From positions 29,815,543-29,879,542 of the forward strand of contig NC_080671.1 in assembly GCF_030247195.1 (NCBI RefSeq): a stretch of 64,000 bases of DNA. Reading direction: 5' to 3'. The translations under genes were made by a program, and so were the position numbers. The DNA comes from Topomyia yanbarensis (lineage: Eukaryota; Arthropoda; Insecta; Diptera; Culicidae). This document shows, piece after piece, positions 21,365-34,753 of the stretch (position 1 is its first letter; the number at the start of each line of letters is the position of its first letter). The notes below the pieces were generated by a model. It ran no database searches. It saw only the letters and a list, made by a program, of their open reading frames with translations, and had not been told where the DNA came from.

Positions 21365-21800
21365 GAGACATTTTAGAGAAATTTTAACCTTTTTTGCTTT
21401 CATCGGAGTATCGGTTTGAATCACAATTTGCTATATGATCGCACGCCACAACCTGTAACTCCGGAACCGGAAGTCGGATCGGGATGAAATTTAATAGCCA
21501 TTTACGGGGGCTAAACATCTTTCATTTGAGACTAAATTTGGTTGAATCGGTCTAGCCATCTCCGAGAAACCGATGTGACTGTTATTCTGAATTTGGATAC
21601 TTCCGCTGGGGTAGGCTTGCTGGAGAAATCCGACAGTACCACGGCCATGTCGGTAGTGGTCTCTTTTGAAGATTCCCCCTCGATAAAAAAACGCGCAGAC
21701 ATTTGCCGAACTCTACGAACTGAATCGAATGATATATATCACTCGGCCCTCCGGGCCTCCGTTAAAAAGTCGGTTTTTAGAGCTTCCTTTCTGTTGAGAA
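21365..21800 (+). repeat. Rep-A copy, right of the LOA-like LINE
   Basis: Continues the copy begun at 17325 with GTATCGGTTTGAATCAC, ACTCCGGAACCGGAAGTCGG, CCATCTCCGAGAAACCGATG and CACTCGGCCCTCCGGGCC. It is non-coding. Confidence 0.7.
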
Positions 21801-22499
21801 AAAGCAAAACTTTAAAATATAATTGCATCGTAGAAAAAAAACAATAAAAAGTTTTGACATATTTCAAAATTCTTTTAATTTTGAATTTTTATTTTATTGT
21901 TTTTTTAATAATTTAGTTACAGAATGCAGATGTTTTTAAGTTATTTTAGATTTTCTTTCGACATAATATGTTACTTCGACATATCACGACCTTTTCAAAA
22001 GTTATTCACGTTTGTTCATCAAAACCAATATGTTTTTCAAAATAAACATGAAATTTCCCGTTAATATTCAGTTCCTAGATTAAGGATGATTTGTGTACTT
22101 TTGTGTTGATATCCTTGCTTCAATCAAAATGCAGAACTGCAACGTGACAGATCATTGAGAGTACTCCATAAAATCGAAAACAAAGTTTTTCTTCAGGAAA
22201 ACTATATTTCAAACTCTTCCTTGTTTTCTAAGCTTCAACCTAAAACTATGTTCATGCAAATTTGGGGGCCAACGGAACAGACTGTTTCTATTTAGTCGGG
22301 CAACCTCCAAACTCACTGCGAAAATTGTGTAACGTGACAGACGTATCAAAATGACAATAAAGTGAAAACGGTTCATGATAGAAAAAAAAATTCTGTGGAA
22401 AAAATGTGCGGTTTAGTGACATTAATAATGTGCATTTGTGATAGAATCTGGTTTTATTGTTTTTGCTGAATTATCTTATGAAATATGCGTAAAAATGTA
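21801..22499. other. AT-rich sequence between Rep-A pieces
   Basis: No gene. A phrase like GTAACGTGACAGAC recurs near 22140, 22330 and 22500, so this stretch probably belongs to another repeat inserted in or beside Rep-A. Confidence 0.4.
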
Positions 22500-22640
22500 A
22501 TGTAACAGACATTTGCTGGTCTCGACGAACTTCGTCGAATGGTATATAAGACTCGACCCTCCGGGGCTTGGTTAGAAAGTCGGTTTTTGGAGCAATTGCA
22601 TAACCTTTCAATACGAGAAAGACAATAGGTGTGACTTAGG
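22500..22640 (+). repeat. Rep-A 3' end
   Basis: CAGACATTTGCTGG, CGACGAACTTCGTCGAATGG, CGACCCTCCGGGGC and the terminal GCATAACCTTTCAATACGAG with AAAGACA. It matches the end of the copy near 62.1 kb. Confidence 0.65.
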
Positions 22641-25600
22641 CCACAAACTTATTATTTCAGCATTCATCTATTAATAGGAACTAATCCAAATGTCGGTTAA
22701 GTGTGATCTCAAAAACAAATCAAAAATCATACAAGTTCAAAATACAAAAACTTAATAAAAGATTGTTTTAATTATTTTCGAATAAATAGTAAAAATATTC
22801 AATTACGTACAACAAAAGTTAGGTTTGTTAATTTTCTAAAGCCACCTTGCTGGCCGATGTTTTGGAACAAGCCCTTGAAAGGTTTGGTTAGTAATATTTC
22901 TCATCAAAAGGGTTGCATAGTACTGAAAAATAGGACCATATATTTATTCAATACCGATATTTTGTCGGTATTCCTAAGATTTTCGGTACCAGTACTACCG
23001 CTGCCACAACCCTAATTGCTAGGTCCAAATAAGGCAAAGTTGATGCCATAGCTAAGACAAAATACAAAGTTTACACATCGTATTAGCAACTGTCTTTGAA
23101 ACAAAAACCATATTAAGAACTGTTAATTTCAACACTATCCAAAAAACAAACCGTTTTCCGATCGAATTTTCAGTTCCGATTGTCTGCTGAACCCAACCCC
23201 CGTAGCGTGGTTTACTACGATCAATAAATGCGCATCCGTCATCGGTTCCCACGTTTGCGTTGCTATGAAATAAAGTAAACAAAAACCACACTCTAAAATT
23301 CCCGTAAAAATTGAGCCCGCAGCAAAAAAAATCGCGCAACTTTAGACTATTCCTCGTTTTTGTTGTTGTTATGCAAATAAGTCTAAAAAAATGCCGGTAT
23401 TCTTCGCCAATTCCAGCGTTCGCACCGCAGACGTTAATAATGATGCCGAAACGCCCGTCAATTTCCGTTCGAAATGGCTATTCTTGGTACTTTAAAATGT
23501 CGCTGCGGTTGGCGAGAAAGTAGCGCTTCTGTTTTCTCCTAGCCGGAAATTGCTGTCAAATGCCGCCTAAAGCTAGCTGTAGTGTTGTATTTGAAAGTTC
23601 CAAACATTTGTACATTCACTTACTGGTGCTTCAATTTGGCCCAAAACAGCGACATGACTGGGTTTTATTTGTTTTCCTTTGTTGTTTGAATATTGATGAC
23701 GTTATGTTCGAACAACTACCGATGCGGTCGTGTTAGGGTTCAAGTGACATCGAAGTTGTTTTCAGCTCGCTTTAAGCGAACAGTTCTGTTAGAGGAATCA
23801 CTGAGACTAGAATTAACATCTGCAGGTTAATTGAACAGACGAATTTGGCACGTCTTTCGATTCTCCACTTTTCGCTATGGTCAACACATTAACCCGGTAA
23901 AAGCAATCCGGGATATTTCCTTAGTCTTGGACAGTGATGGAGTGTTTGCCTAAACGAATGGGTAAAATCCATTCGCAAAACAAGCACGCGATCTACTTTT
24001 TAGCAGCGGGGAAATTGGGGGAGGGTCAAGCATTTAAACTTGGCACCCGGCACGAGTTTATTATTTTAAAAGCGGTTATTAATTACTTCGCACTGTCGCA
24101 TTTTTCATTCAGCAAACGATTTCCAGTATGATTTATGGCCTTGAAGCCCATGCCATAAATCCTTCTCGACTTCGAGCTAGGCCAGCTTACCTCGCGGTGC
24201 ACAATTTGTATGGAAAGACTGCCACATTGAAGCTATTTGTTTATGGGATTTTTTTACTCGCAAGCAAAACCTCAGCAGCTTCAAGTCAAAGGCGCCAATG
24301 AGTGCCACCTCCTTCAATCACATCAGAAACAGCGCGGCGCGCGGTTGGTAGCACAACGAGCTTTAAACAGTTTCACTAAGTCAAAAAGTTGACCCCACTT
24401 CCGGCTCGGTCGTCCGTTCGGTTGATGTGGCTTGGTAAATATGTTTCAGTTGAGGGAGTTGATAATCTTTGAGATGAGAGTAAACAGAGCAACGTTTTTT
24501 TTCACGACCGATCAGATAAACATCGAAAATTGCGCCAGCGAATGAAAATGGTGTGAAATAGGTGCTTACTGTATGGTGCTCAGGTTTGGGAGGACAAACA
24601 CAACTGAGCAAACATGGAGCATGTGGTCCGGTTGAGGGGTTTGCTTGCCTAACCGGTTCGAGTTATGCTAAAGCGAGTGCAGTCGCGATAAGAAGGTGAT
24701 GTAGATATACTTGAGACCGTTTTAGGGGGGCTTGCAATTACCCACGACGACGACGACGACGACGACGCACGATCACCCATAATTGTCACTGACAAGAGGT
24801 TCTGTCTGTCTGCACCAACGTATGTCGGGGGCTCGAATAAAGCTTATCTAGCAAACCGTGACTATCGTTGGCGCGAACTGAACCGCAATATGACAATAAT
24901 TTAAGTGATTGGTTGGAGTCATTTACGATAATTACGGGTGATGATAAAGTAAAATATTCGGTCAGCAGTTGCCTGCTAAATAATAAACGTAGTAGGCTAA
25001 TAAATGATCGCGATAATCAGATTTCTTTTGGATTATCATACCATTAATGTATGGACTAAATGCAACATTGTAGAAACTAGCTTGCAAATTATGTAATTGA
25101 TCTTCTACTACCTCCGCGAAGTCTGAGTTAAATGTGTTGAAGCACTTTTTAACTCAAACGAGCTTGAATCGATATGGAGTTTACTATGAGAATACAATCA
25201 ATTTTCATCGAATTCGCAAAATATATTGTATGCTCTATAGATACAGCATGTTTTCCAAGGATTATAGCTGTGACCACTTGTTCTTCAGTTATCACAAGAT
25301 TGAACCTTCAATGAAGTGAAGGGTAGTGATGGTCTGCAGTTTACCGTTTACAGTTTTGATGATTTCATCATCAAAAACATACAATTTTAAGAACGCGTTA
25401 CCCATTTGTAACAGAATCATTTGTTTTGTGATATTCAAAATTTGTAATTATATACGGTGTACCTCAAGGAAGTCACCTGGAACCTATCATTTTTCTTTTA
25501 TATAAGAATGAGCACGTGTCCCTTAAATGTCTCAAGTTATCATATGCGATAATTACTACATTTCTGAACACGACAACATTGCGACGTATTTTACTGTCTA

Positions 25601-25779
25601 ATAATGGAATTTTACATGTTTTGACATATGAGATAAAATATTGTGTCCCTTTTGATGTAGAACTCTCTTGAACGGAGATGGAGAATTGCCAACAAAGCGC
25701 ATTTTTACATGTTCTTGAATGTAAATTCAGGTGAATTGTGACGCTCCTTCTATGTGCATCTGGCGAGATGTAATTTTTA
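22641..25779. other. no gene recognised
   Basis: Frames at 23052-23339 (-), 23311-23523 (+) and 24381-24611 (-) have no domain and overlap each other. The region 23.7-24.9 kb has mixed composition and looks low-copy, so it may hold regulatory DNA. A CAAGTGACATCGAAG stretch near 23741 echoes the repeat at 293. Confidence 0.4.
24744..24767 (+). repeat. (ACG)n microsatellite
   Basis: Eight consecutive ACG units. Confidence 0.9.
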
Positions 25780-26390
25780 ATGATTTTTTTATTGATTGGA
25801 CTTCCGGTTCCGGAGATACGGGTTGAAGTGTGCGACCACACAGCAAATTCCCATATAAACTGAAATGAAAAAATGGGAAAATTTCAAAATCGAATTTGCA
25901 TTTTTGATGCTAAATGACTTTAAAATGCATAAAACGTTGAGATTTGATGAAATCTCGAAAAAAAAATTGACGAAAATTGATTTTTTTTTTAATTTGCCAC
26001 ATTTTTTTCCTTTCTCATATAGAAAGGTTATGCAATCACTCTAAAAATCGTCAACCTAATCACGGCCAAAATTTTATTTGACCTATAAAGGCTTAGGTAG
26101 GAGTGTGCAATGAGGGGTTGCTACTTTAAAATTAAAACTAGTTTAAAATTTCTTAACCAGTTGAAAATTTTCGGCAGGGTCCGGACCCCCTCCCCGATCT
26201 TTTTCCTTGATCCGCCGCTGGTTTCAAGCCATGTTTCAGTGTCGACACGTAGTATCTCAAGATCTTGGCTGTCGATCGATTGTATGTATGTGCAAATAGT
26301 ACTGAATATGTAATATACATTTCCATTATTGAATCAAACATAACCAGCCATGGAATCGTAGTTTGGACAAATGAGAAAGGCTCATTTGCA
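25780..26390 (-). repeat. Rep-A copy, inverted
   Basis: Reverse complement of about 61330-61910: GAGAAAGGCTCATTTG at the right, GCCATGGAATCGTAGTTTGG, CTCAAGATCTTGGCTGTCG, GGTTGCTACTTTAAAATTAA, then GGTTATGCAATCACTC and GACTTCCGGTTCCGGAG at the left. It is the best-matched pair of Rep-A copies in the window and about 35 kb from its partner. Confidence 0.8.
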
Positions 26391-26568
26391 CCAGTAGATA
26401 GATCACAACAGTTTTTTAGAATTGTCCTACTGGAACTGTAGAGTTGGGTTCTCGGAAGGGTTGCTGTTCAGAATCATTCACCGCAATTGCAGACGAGATG
26501 GAAAATGCCACCCACTAAACACTGCCTAAAAGCCACTTTCAGCTGGCCGTGATTGGGATTGTGATATT

Positions 26569-28010
26569 GAGTGTACGGTTCAGACGTTCGGGCGTAGGGA
26601 CTTAACGATCGCGTGGCAATGAGCGTTTATATGTTCGCGTTTGAGACTATGTTTTGATTTTCACTAAATCAGCCGATCGTTGTTGTTTTTGAGAAATGTC
26701 AGGATGCGTTGCGGATTAAATGTGATGATGATCACGATAGCATCTTCGCTTTTGTGTATCATCGCTAAGGGTTCGAGCGTTCATATGTCACGCGTGCTAG
26801 AGTGCATGTAACTTTGTGTGTATAAATTTGAATTTATAAACATATAACCATTAGCATAATGGCGTGTATTCGTGAACGATCGCGCGGAATGTAAATCTGG
26901 TAATTAATTTTCTGTGTCACTAGAGTTCCCAGCCAAGTCAGTACGGAGCGCATTGTCTAGTAAATACGAGCGTCACTTTTTTGCTTCTCTTCTATTAGAT
27001 TGGGTCAACTAACACAGGTGTCTGCAGTTTCGCGCTTTAGACCGCATTTCTAAGTTCATAAGTGCTAAAACGTTCTCATGTTTGTGAGACCGCGAACCTA
27101 AGCGTGTGAGGATGATCGCGAAGGACTCAAGTGGTTGTATTTTAACGTGTTGATCGAGTGGACGTTTGTATTTCGTGTGTTAATGAAACTTCGTGTGTAT
27201 AAATATTCGATTATGTAACCATGTTGCCGTTCGCATATTTGCTTGAATATTCGCACGAACTTCGAGTCTGATCTTTAGGTTTGAGTGTACGACTCAGATG
27301 TGTGACCTGAAGGTATGGATCTTGGGTACTAGGACAAAGGGTAGGGGCTTCCGTATGTAACCGATTCATGATTGCGTGGGAACGGGTAAGTATTACTAGT
27401 ATCATTTAGCTGGCGCCAATTTGGTGTTAGTTTGGATATATAGTCCAACTGACAGCAAGTTGGTGTCAGTTACTGACGAGTGAAACACGAAACATTCAAA
27501 TCCAACTTTTATAAGTTAGGTGTTATGCCCCCATGCGTTTGTTGCATATCTTACTAGTATTATTCAGTTAAACTAGAGTGTTCGGGCTTGGCGCTCTGAG
27601 ATTTCAAGTATAAATGTGTTTTTTTATACCAAGATTGAAGGTCTTTGGACCTAGGCTGGTAGAACGTGGCGTTGGTATAATCGCACTTTAGGCGGTGTTT
27701 TTAAATTCGTAAGTACTAACATATTAACTTTATCGCCGAGGCGTTTCTATGTATACGAGATCGCGGGCGAGGCGTGTGCAGATAATCGCATACGTACCCA
27801 GATTTGTATTATCGCGAAGGACACAAGAATTTCTATGTTAATGTGTTTAATCGCGTGTGAGTTTTTATGTAGCGTTTATAACTTTGCAGGTTTCAATTAG
27901 TTTATCTAACCATGTAGCCGTTTGCGTTTTCGCGTGATCTTATGAATGTTTGCGCGAGCCGTCATTCCGATGTCTATATTCGTGTGTGCGGTTCAGACAA
28001 AGGAAGAAAA
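26569..28010 (+). repeat. diverged tandem repeat, period about 700 bp
   Basis: A GTGTACGGTTCAGAC-type phrase occurs near 26571, 27283 and 27984. GTAACCATGTTGCCGTTCGC (27215) is matched by CTAACCATGTAGCCGTTTGC (27906). AGTACTAAC/AGTGCTAAA and ATCGCGAAGGAC blocks are in register. A weaker half-unit (GTGTATAAATTTGAATTTAT near 26818; GTGTATAAATATTCGATTAT near 27191) suggests internal duplication. It is rich in TCGCG and TTCGTG and non-coding. Confidence 0.6.
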
Positions 28011-28112
28011 AGAGCTCCTTATCTACCTGGGGCTACAACTATGGCGCCCTGAGGCTTGTTGTCTAGGGTAATTAAGTACCGTATTTTAAAGCTGGAAGAC
28101 CCGCATAGAGAT

Positions 28113-28385
28113 GGTCGGGTTTCAATTTTTTCGAATCCGAACCCGACCCCAAACCCGAGAGCTTGAAAATTGAAAAAGCCGAACCCGACCCGAGCACGAA
28201 ATTCTAAAATTTGAAAAACTTGAACCCGAACATTTTAAAATTTCAAAGCCCGAATCCAACCCGCACCCGAACATGAAATTTTTTTGTAAAACCCAAACTC
28301 GACCTGAATCCGATAATTTCAAAATTTAAAAATTCGAACTCGACCCGAACCAGAAAATTTATAATTTGAGAAACCCGACCCAAAC
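28113..28385. repeat. CCCGAACCCGACCCGAA minisatellite
   Basis: Imperfect units of CCCGAACCCGACC followed by GAAAATTTCAAAATTTGAAA, about 45-50 bp each, repeated five to six times. The weak minus-strand open frames here simply reflect the repeat. Confidence 0.7.
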
Positions 28386-30599
28386 CGGATTTGATATAAT
28401 GGAGAATCAACCAAAGATCACGAAGATTTTTTATTTTAGGCTCCCGAACTGGATCCAAGGCTCATTCAAAAGAATTTTAGAGTCACTCGAACCTGAAGTA
28501 GCACCATACGCGTCAAGTTATATCTGCCTATGGCAAACCGAATTACGGGCGGGAGAAATTGGCATTTATTTCTACTATTATTGAACGTCGAATTTGTAAT
28601 GTTCTAAGAATCTTATAAATCGTCGATATCTTTACCGGAATGTAGGATAAATCTGTGGCTAACTCATGGGGAAACAAGATACGTAATGATGACAGATTCA
28701 AACAACCTTGTCCGTCATACTTAACCAAAATTCTTAATTTCTATCGAAAGCCATTCCTGCCATTTATTACATATATTAAATTAAGCTATGACAATTGGCA
28801 ATTCATAATCGACAGTTTACATGACGTCACATTACGGTCAAACTTGTGTCGAAGGCTGTCAATAAAGATTCTCTGACGCATTCTTGCTGTCACATAATTA
28901 TCTAAAAAGGTATGCCCGCCAGTAGAGATGCTTCGACATCCCTAATGGAGTTCTCGGAACGACCCCAATCTTCTACAAATCCGCTAACTGACTTGAATAG
29001 AACACACAAAATTGTTACGATCAATTCCTTAAAAACGTGGAAATTAAAATATTCTTATGAAGGAGTCCGGATCATGCAACGGCCTAGCCCGGAGACAATC
29101 TGACAGAGAGTGTTTGTTTCATATATATACCACTGACTCGATAGCGGCGGTAGTATACCCTTACTATATGAGTGCCATCGTGGATAGATTGTCTCTACTT
29201 CCCATAGATTTCTACTTGCTTGAACCAATATTTTCCGACTTTGACTTGGTTTTTTGATGATTATCATGAAAATAAAACGCGTAGAGATTTTAGACGCGAA
29301 ACACTTATTGTTGAATGCTCTCTCATGGGTACTCGTGTAAAAAATGAAGTAATTCGGGCAGTTGGCGAATTTTTTTACATGAATAAAAATAACAATATTT
29401 GAGCATCAGAAAATATAACGAATTCCAGCGGTTCAAAGGTGGTAAAATTTAGTACTATTATATGTGGTATCCATTCGTATCACAAAGTATAGTTAAATAC
29501 AACAAAAAGAGACTGAGTGTTGTGTATCCACTTAAGTAGCGTCAACAAATGGTTGGGCGTCAACATTATAATAATTTATGGTGTTGATTTAGACAATCGA
29601 AAAAAACATGTGCGAAAAAGAGAAGGAAAATATTTAAAAAAAATGCTCTGAATCGCAAGTGGTTTGTCCCGCAGCTAAGCAACCACGTGACCCGGAATGC
29701 ATAACTTCCATTCCACACTCTGGCGATGACGAGAACCTCGAAGAGGTCATTCGCAAGTACAAAACTAGATGCAGCTGCTGAAAAAACACGTTCTTTAAAA
29801 ATTTCCGCGGTTTCTTTTGTAAGTTTATGAAAAGGCGACAAATTTCCAGTAATACTACCAACTCGAGCTAAATGTGTAACACCGGCTCTGGCCTGTTCTA
29901 TTTAAAATACATAATTCGTTGATAAGTTGCTAAGCGTTTTCGAAAATAGCGCCGAACGAAGTGATTGTTCGAAAAGTTATTTTCGTGCAGTCCAAACGAA
30001 AATCTAATCTAATTAGAATACTTCTAACAGAGCCTGGCTAATCTGCAATGTTTCAAAATTATCTAAAAATCAATTGCCAACTGATACAAATAGAAGAAAT
30101 GCAAGACAAACAATCTTAAGAAACTACCAAATGGGTTCAATAGTGAGTTAAAAATTCAGAAGAAGGCCAGACCTTTCCGTTCACACTGTTACTAGGAATA
30201 TGAAAATGTCATAAGTATTTGTGCATAATTCGGGGCATTATTGAGGAATTAAAAAGAAGACTTAAGACGAAGAAGACTTCAACCAGCTTCATGGCATATT
30301 CTTGTATACTGCTATGCAACGAAATAAGGTAACAAAGTAATTTTGAGCGACAGTAAAGTCTAAGTCTCCCAAGAAAAAGATGGGTTGGTAATGTATATGA
30401 CATAACAGGGGTGTCGTGACCACATTTCGAAGTTATTTCAAATCTTGCAAAGCATAATTTGACATAATTTCAATGATTGTTCCTATATTAATGAAATGAC
30501 AAATTTTCAGGTTAACACGGTAATAACTTTGCAATTAATAGAACAATTTTATATTTTAAGTTATCATATAATAACTGTCATCTCTTCCAAACAACTTAA
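28386..30599. other. no gene recognised
   Basis: Frames of 60-91 codons on both strands show no domain. The sequence is AT-rich with no clear element ends. The right side may contain the 3' flank or 3' UTR of the Jockey element. Confidence 0.4.
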
Positions 30600-30775
30600 C
30601 CCTCTGCTGCCAACCTCGTGGTTTTGCGGGGTTAAGGAGAATCATTGTAAAATGTTCAATACACGATTTTACGTTGTTACTTCCACTAAAACCACTTCAA
30701 AACACTCCCACCTGTCATACAAGTACTTTGTCTGCTTGTTGAAAATCTCGGTTATCCTTGTTCTTATTAGTATGT

Positions 30776-33230
30776 TCAAATCATCCTAAGGAACTTATTT
30801 TGGATCACCTGCAGCTTCTTGAGGTGGCTTTGTGCACAGCTCTTCCATACAGGCGAGCCGTATTCTAGCATGGGTAACACCACCTGTTTATAGATGGCAA
30901 GTTTATTAGTGGAGCAGATCTTCGATTGGCGGTTGATGATCGGGTAGTGTTTTTTTAGCATTATTGTGCTTTTGAAGATGCGGTCGTTTACGTGCTGCCG
31001 GAATAAGAGCTTGCTGTCCATTATTAGTTCAAAGTATCGTGCATCGTTGGTCCATTCCACTTCATTGTTCATTATTTTGATCTTCGTTTTTGGTCTAAGA
31101 CGGTCTGAATATCGCTGTGGGAAGACGATGACTTGGGTTTTGCTAGCGTTATCACGTATTTTCCACGTACTAAGGTAGGTTACACGTACGCATTGAGACC
31201 AGCTTGAAGCTTTTTGACGAGTGAACGGATCACCCGCCCGCTGTAGGTGATAGCAGAGTCATCTGCAAACAGTGATAGGGTACCTTCGAACGGTAGTGGT
31301 GGGATATCGGAGGTGTACAGGTTGTAGAGGATCGGGCCCAATATGCTATCCTGCGGCAGCCCGGCGGGAAACAGGTAGGGACTCGAAAGTGCTCCAGGAA
31401 TGCTAACCTGAGATGTTCTTCCGTCAAGGTAGTTGGTGATTATCTTCACTAGATAGACCGAGAAGTTTTGTTGCATTATTTTGTGTGTCAAACCGTCATG
31501 CCAAACACTATCAAACGCTTTTTCTATGTCGATGAGAGCTATCACTGTTGTTTTGGACATGTCCTTGGATCGCTTGATTTGATTTGTAACTCTTTGAAGC
31601 TGATGGACCGTCGAGTGGCCCCGCCCGAAACCGAACTGCTCGTCCAGTAGGATGTTGTTCTCCTCGGTATGTTTGAGGAGTCTTTCGTAGATTACCCTCT
31701 CAAATAATTTGCTAAGTGACGAGAGTAGGCTTATTGGTCTATAGCTAGCCGGGTTGGTTGGGTCATTTCCCGGTTTTAAAATGGGTACAACTTTAGACTG
31801 TTCCCAGATGGACGGAAAATAGCCAATCTCCAAACAACGATTGAAGACGATGGCCAGAAGGGTGTAAGGTTTGGGACCGAGGTTCTTCAGGACAATATTG
31901 AAAATATCATCGAACCCGGGAGCCATCATGTTGCGAGTGTGCTTGATGTGGTCTTGTAACTCATTACGTGAGATCCTGCAATCGTTTGGTAGCTCATTTG
32001 AGAGAGATGGTTGACGCTGGTTGCTACCGATACTTCCATTGGACTAACAATGTCCCGACCCAAGTTATGTGAAGCCAGAAATCGTTTAGATATTACATTA
32101 GCTTTTTCGTTAGCCGTTATGTAAATTTCATTTGCATCCCTGAGTGGGGGCACAGGTTTCGGCTTTGTTTTTAAAACTTTGGCAAGTCACCAGAAGGGCT
32201 TGGAGTAATTTGGTAAATTTTTAATATCTTTGCTGAACCGCTTATTTTTTAACTTTTGTACCCTAATTGCGATAGGTTTTTGTAAAGAGCTTTCCTAGAC
32301 GGATTTTTGGTTCTTTGAAACTGTCTTCTAATGCAGGTACGTAATGCGATAATACGTTGCATATCTAAATTTGTAAACTTACATGTTACTGCAGTTGTTG
32401 GTATGTACCGGGACTCCGCCTCACCAATGGTATCAGTGAGCTCTTGGAGTGCTGTGTCGATATCATTCGTCGTCGTTAGTGTTGGGTTTTCGGTTATCCG
32501 CTCTTCGTTGAAATGATGCAGCTGAGACCAGTTCGCTCGATGGTAGTTACGTCTACGATACTGTTGGCGTTGGTTGGTTTCTTGATTTACTTCGAAGACC
32601 ACCGGAAGATGATCGGACGACAAGCCAGTGATTACCGTCGGTTTTGAGCAATTCTTTGCGATGTTAGTGATAGCAATGTCGATTGTTGAGCCGACACCGG
32701 CCGGCGAGTAGTAGGTTGGAGAATCGGGGTTGAGGACGACATAGTGTCCAGCCTGAAGGTCTTCAGCTAGTACTATACCGTTCCGGTTGTTTCTGATATT
32801 TCCCCATAACGGGTGACTGGCATTTAGGTCGCCGGCAAGTATGAATTTATTTTGTCGTCGAGTCAACTTTTGGATTTCATTCTTGAGCCGAGTGGAGGTG
32901 ACATCTGTTATTTTACATCGAGATGGGCAGTATGCAGCAATGATTTCAATTGGTCCTTCGGGTGTTTTCAGCTCAATACCGACGGCTTCGATGACTGATA
33001 GACGGTAGTCGGGAAGAGCCCTATACTCTATCTCTTTGCGTACGGCGATTGCTACGCCACCAACTCGATGAGCATCTGCACGGTCCCGTCTGCGGATGTA
33101 GTGTTCAGGTAGGCGGAGGTTTACAGACGGTTGAAGGTGTGTTTCCGTTAGGATTGCGACGTCAATTCGGTTGGTGTGTAGAAATTCGATGATTTCCAGC
33201 TGGCCGCCAACGAGCGGGCATTCCAGTTAG
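30776..33230 (-). pseudogene. Jockey ORF2: endonuclease and reverse transcriptase, frameshifted
   Basis: The frame from about 33230 to 32249 is open and holds the endonuclease: AILTETHLQP (catalytic Glu), LAGDLNASHPLWG (Asp), GLSSDHLPVVFE (Asp-His). After a shift, VPPLRDANEIYITANEKA joins RT in 31929-31180: ILKPGNDPTNPASYRPISLL, DIEKAFDSVWHDGL (palm Asp) and FADDSAITYSG (YxDD-equivalent). After another shift, 31072-30776 encodes the thumb-side segment WTNDARYFELIMDSKLLFRQ and YKQVVLPMLEYGSPVW. The palm motifs are intact but the frame is not. Together these would nick DNA and reverse transcribe the element RNA. Confidence 0.88.
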
Positions 33231-34240
33231 GGATTTTGGTGGTGAATGTTGATACTTAGGAACATTTTCATCATCTGCATCATCATCTTTTGCATCTCGC
33301 CAATGAGTGCGGTAATGTGTGCGATCGCGTTTGACATGGAGTCCGGTATAATTTCCGTGTTTGGCTGGCAGCCATTGTTGTTTGGAACAGGATACGATTG
33401 ATTCTGTTCGGAATTTGCTTGATACCACCTGAGGCCAGGTGGATTTGCACTTAAGGCTACGTTTAATGGTAAATGTGTTCTTTTGTTGATTTAGCAGTGA
33501 TGGTGTTGGCAACTTGGGGAATAATCCGAGATCGATGTTGATTTCCTTCTTTCTCTTCTGCTGATTCGGTGGGTTCCTTATAGTTGCTTGCATCCGTATT
33601 CCTCTCTTTTGGGACACTTTGTCGGTAGACATATGATTTTTAGCGCAATTAGCACAGTTGTACTGACAGGCTCTGTCCAATGCTTGCATGAGCAGTAGTT
33701 GCACCTTGGTTTCATGTTGCAGTTACGCGTTCCATGACCGAAATTAAGGCATCTCATACATTGTATGACACTTCGATTAGGTCCTTTGTACGCTTCCCAC
33801 ATAATGATGACTTGGTTAAGCGAACGGATAGCTTGCAGGGCACCGAGTGTGACGCTACCTTTGACGAAATGAACTAGATATAAGCAGTCGCGATACTGTA
33901 CCGTTTTCTTCCGTCTGTTGATGGCAAAAACCGCCAGTGGTTTTAGTTTGTAGACGTCCCGCAGCTCGCTCAGGATTTCTTCCGTTTCCATTTGGGGCAG
34001 TCCACGAATTACGGCTTTAAACGGCTTTTCCGCCGCTAGGCCGTGGGTGTAGAATTCTGCATCTGCTTTGGTGAGGTATGTTTTCGCCTTTTTGTAGCCG
34101 TGTTCCGTTGCTACCATGAGCTTGATACCCATACCAGTGAGCTGGTAGCTAGCTTTGACATTAATTGCTTGCATCGTTTTCTTCAGCTTCTCAAGCGTGT
34201 ACGATTTTACTACCAGGGGCGTTAGTTTTATCTATGTCTG
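33220..34240 (-). pseudogene. Jockey ORF1 (PRE_C2HC and zinc-knuckle Gag-like), frameshifted
   Basis: ATG at 34174 (AINVKASYQLTG), although in-frame similarity (PLVVKSYTLEKLKK) reaches about 34240. FYTHGLAAEKPFKAVIRGLP is the PRE_C2HC domain, then CMRCLNFGHGTRNC (CX2CX4HX4C). A second knuckle is split by a frameshift near 33690; its remainder (NCANCAKNHMSTDK) reads in the next frame. A basic and Gln-rich C-terminal part follows. The product would coat the LINE RNA. Confidence 0.85.
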
Positions 34241-34753
34241 AAGCAGATTCGCAGACGATCTTTCGCTACTGTTGTTAATTGGTACAGTTGCGGTTCGCTT
34301 TTTCGGGGTAGCCGATGTGTGGAAGGATGATTGGTCATCTTCGGGGTCGATTGCTCCATCCAACGATGCGTACATGTTGGTTGAATGGGAATACCGCTCG
34401 TATCGCCAGCGACAACAGGCTAGTTTGATGAACTGTTTCGCTTACCCTTTTTCAGCAAGGGGCTGGTTTGGGATTTGTTGGGCGAGCGGCTTTTCTTTTT
34501 CCTCTTTCTACTTATTGCACACGCGCTATACTTATCTAAACTTTCCAATACGTGTTCACTCATCGAATGCTTACACGTGAATGATAATTAAGCTCGCGTT
34601 GCATCAAGGCGTTCCTATTTATTAACTTTGCGGTACAAAAACCTTCGGGTTTGTAGATTAATTTGAAAAATATTTTCGTATATAACTATTTTTAATTATA
34701 CAAATTAATGAAAGGAACTTCCTAATAAAATTCTTTTTCCATTATATATTCAT

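Larger units (their letters stand above)
30600..34580 (-). mobile_element. Jockey-clade LINE, near full length, frameshifted
   Basis: Reading right to left: 5' region (34580-34240), ORF1 with PRE_C2HC and zinc-knuckle domains, ORF2 with AP-type endonuclease and reverse transcriptase, then a short 3' UTR. No RNase H is seen, consistent with Jockey. At least one frameshift lies in ORF1 and several in ORF2. Outer limits are approximate: no target duplication or poly(A) tail was identified. Confidence 0.88.

Noticed and set aside
29566..29861. 75- and 91-codon minus frames
   Set aside because: No domain, no start context, and two overlapping frames in AT-rich DNA.
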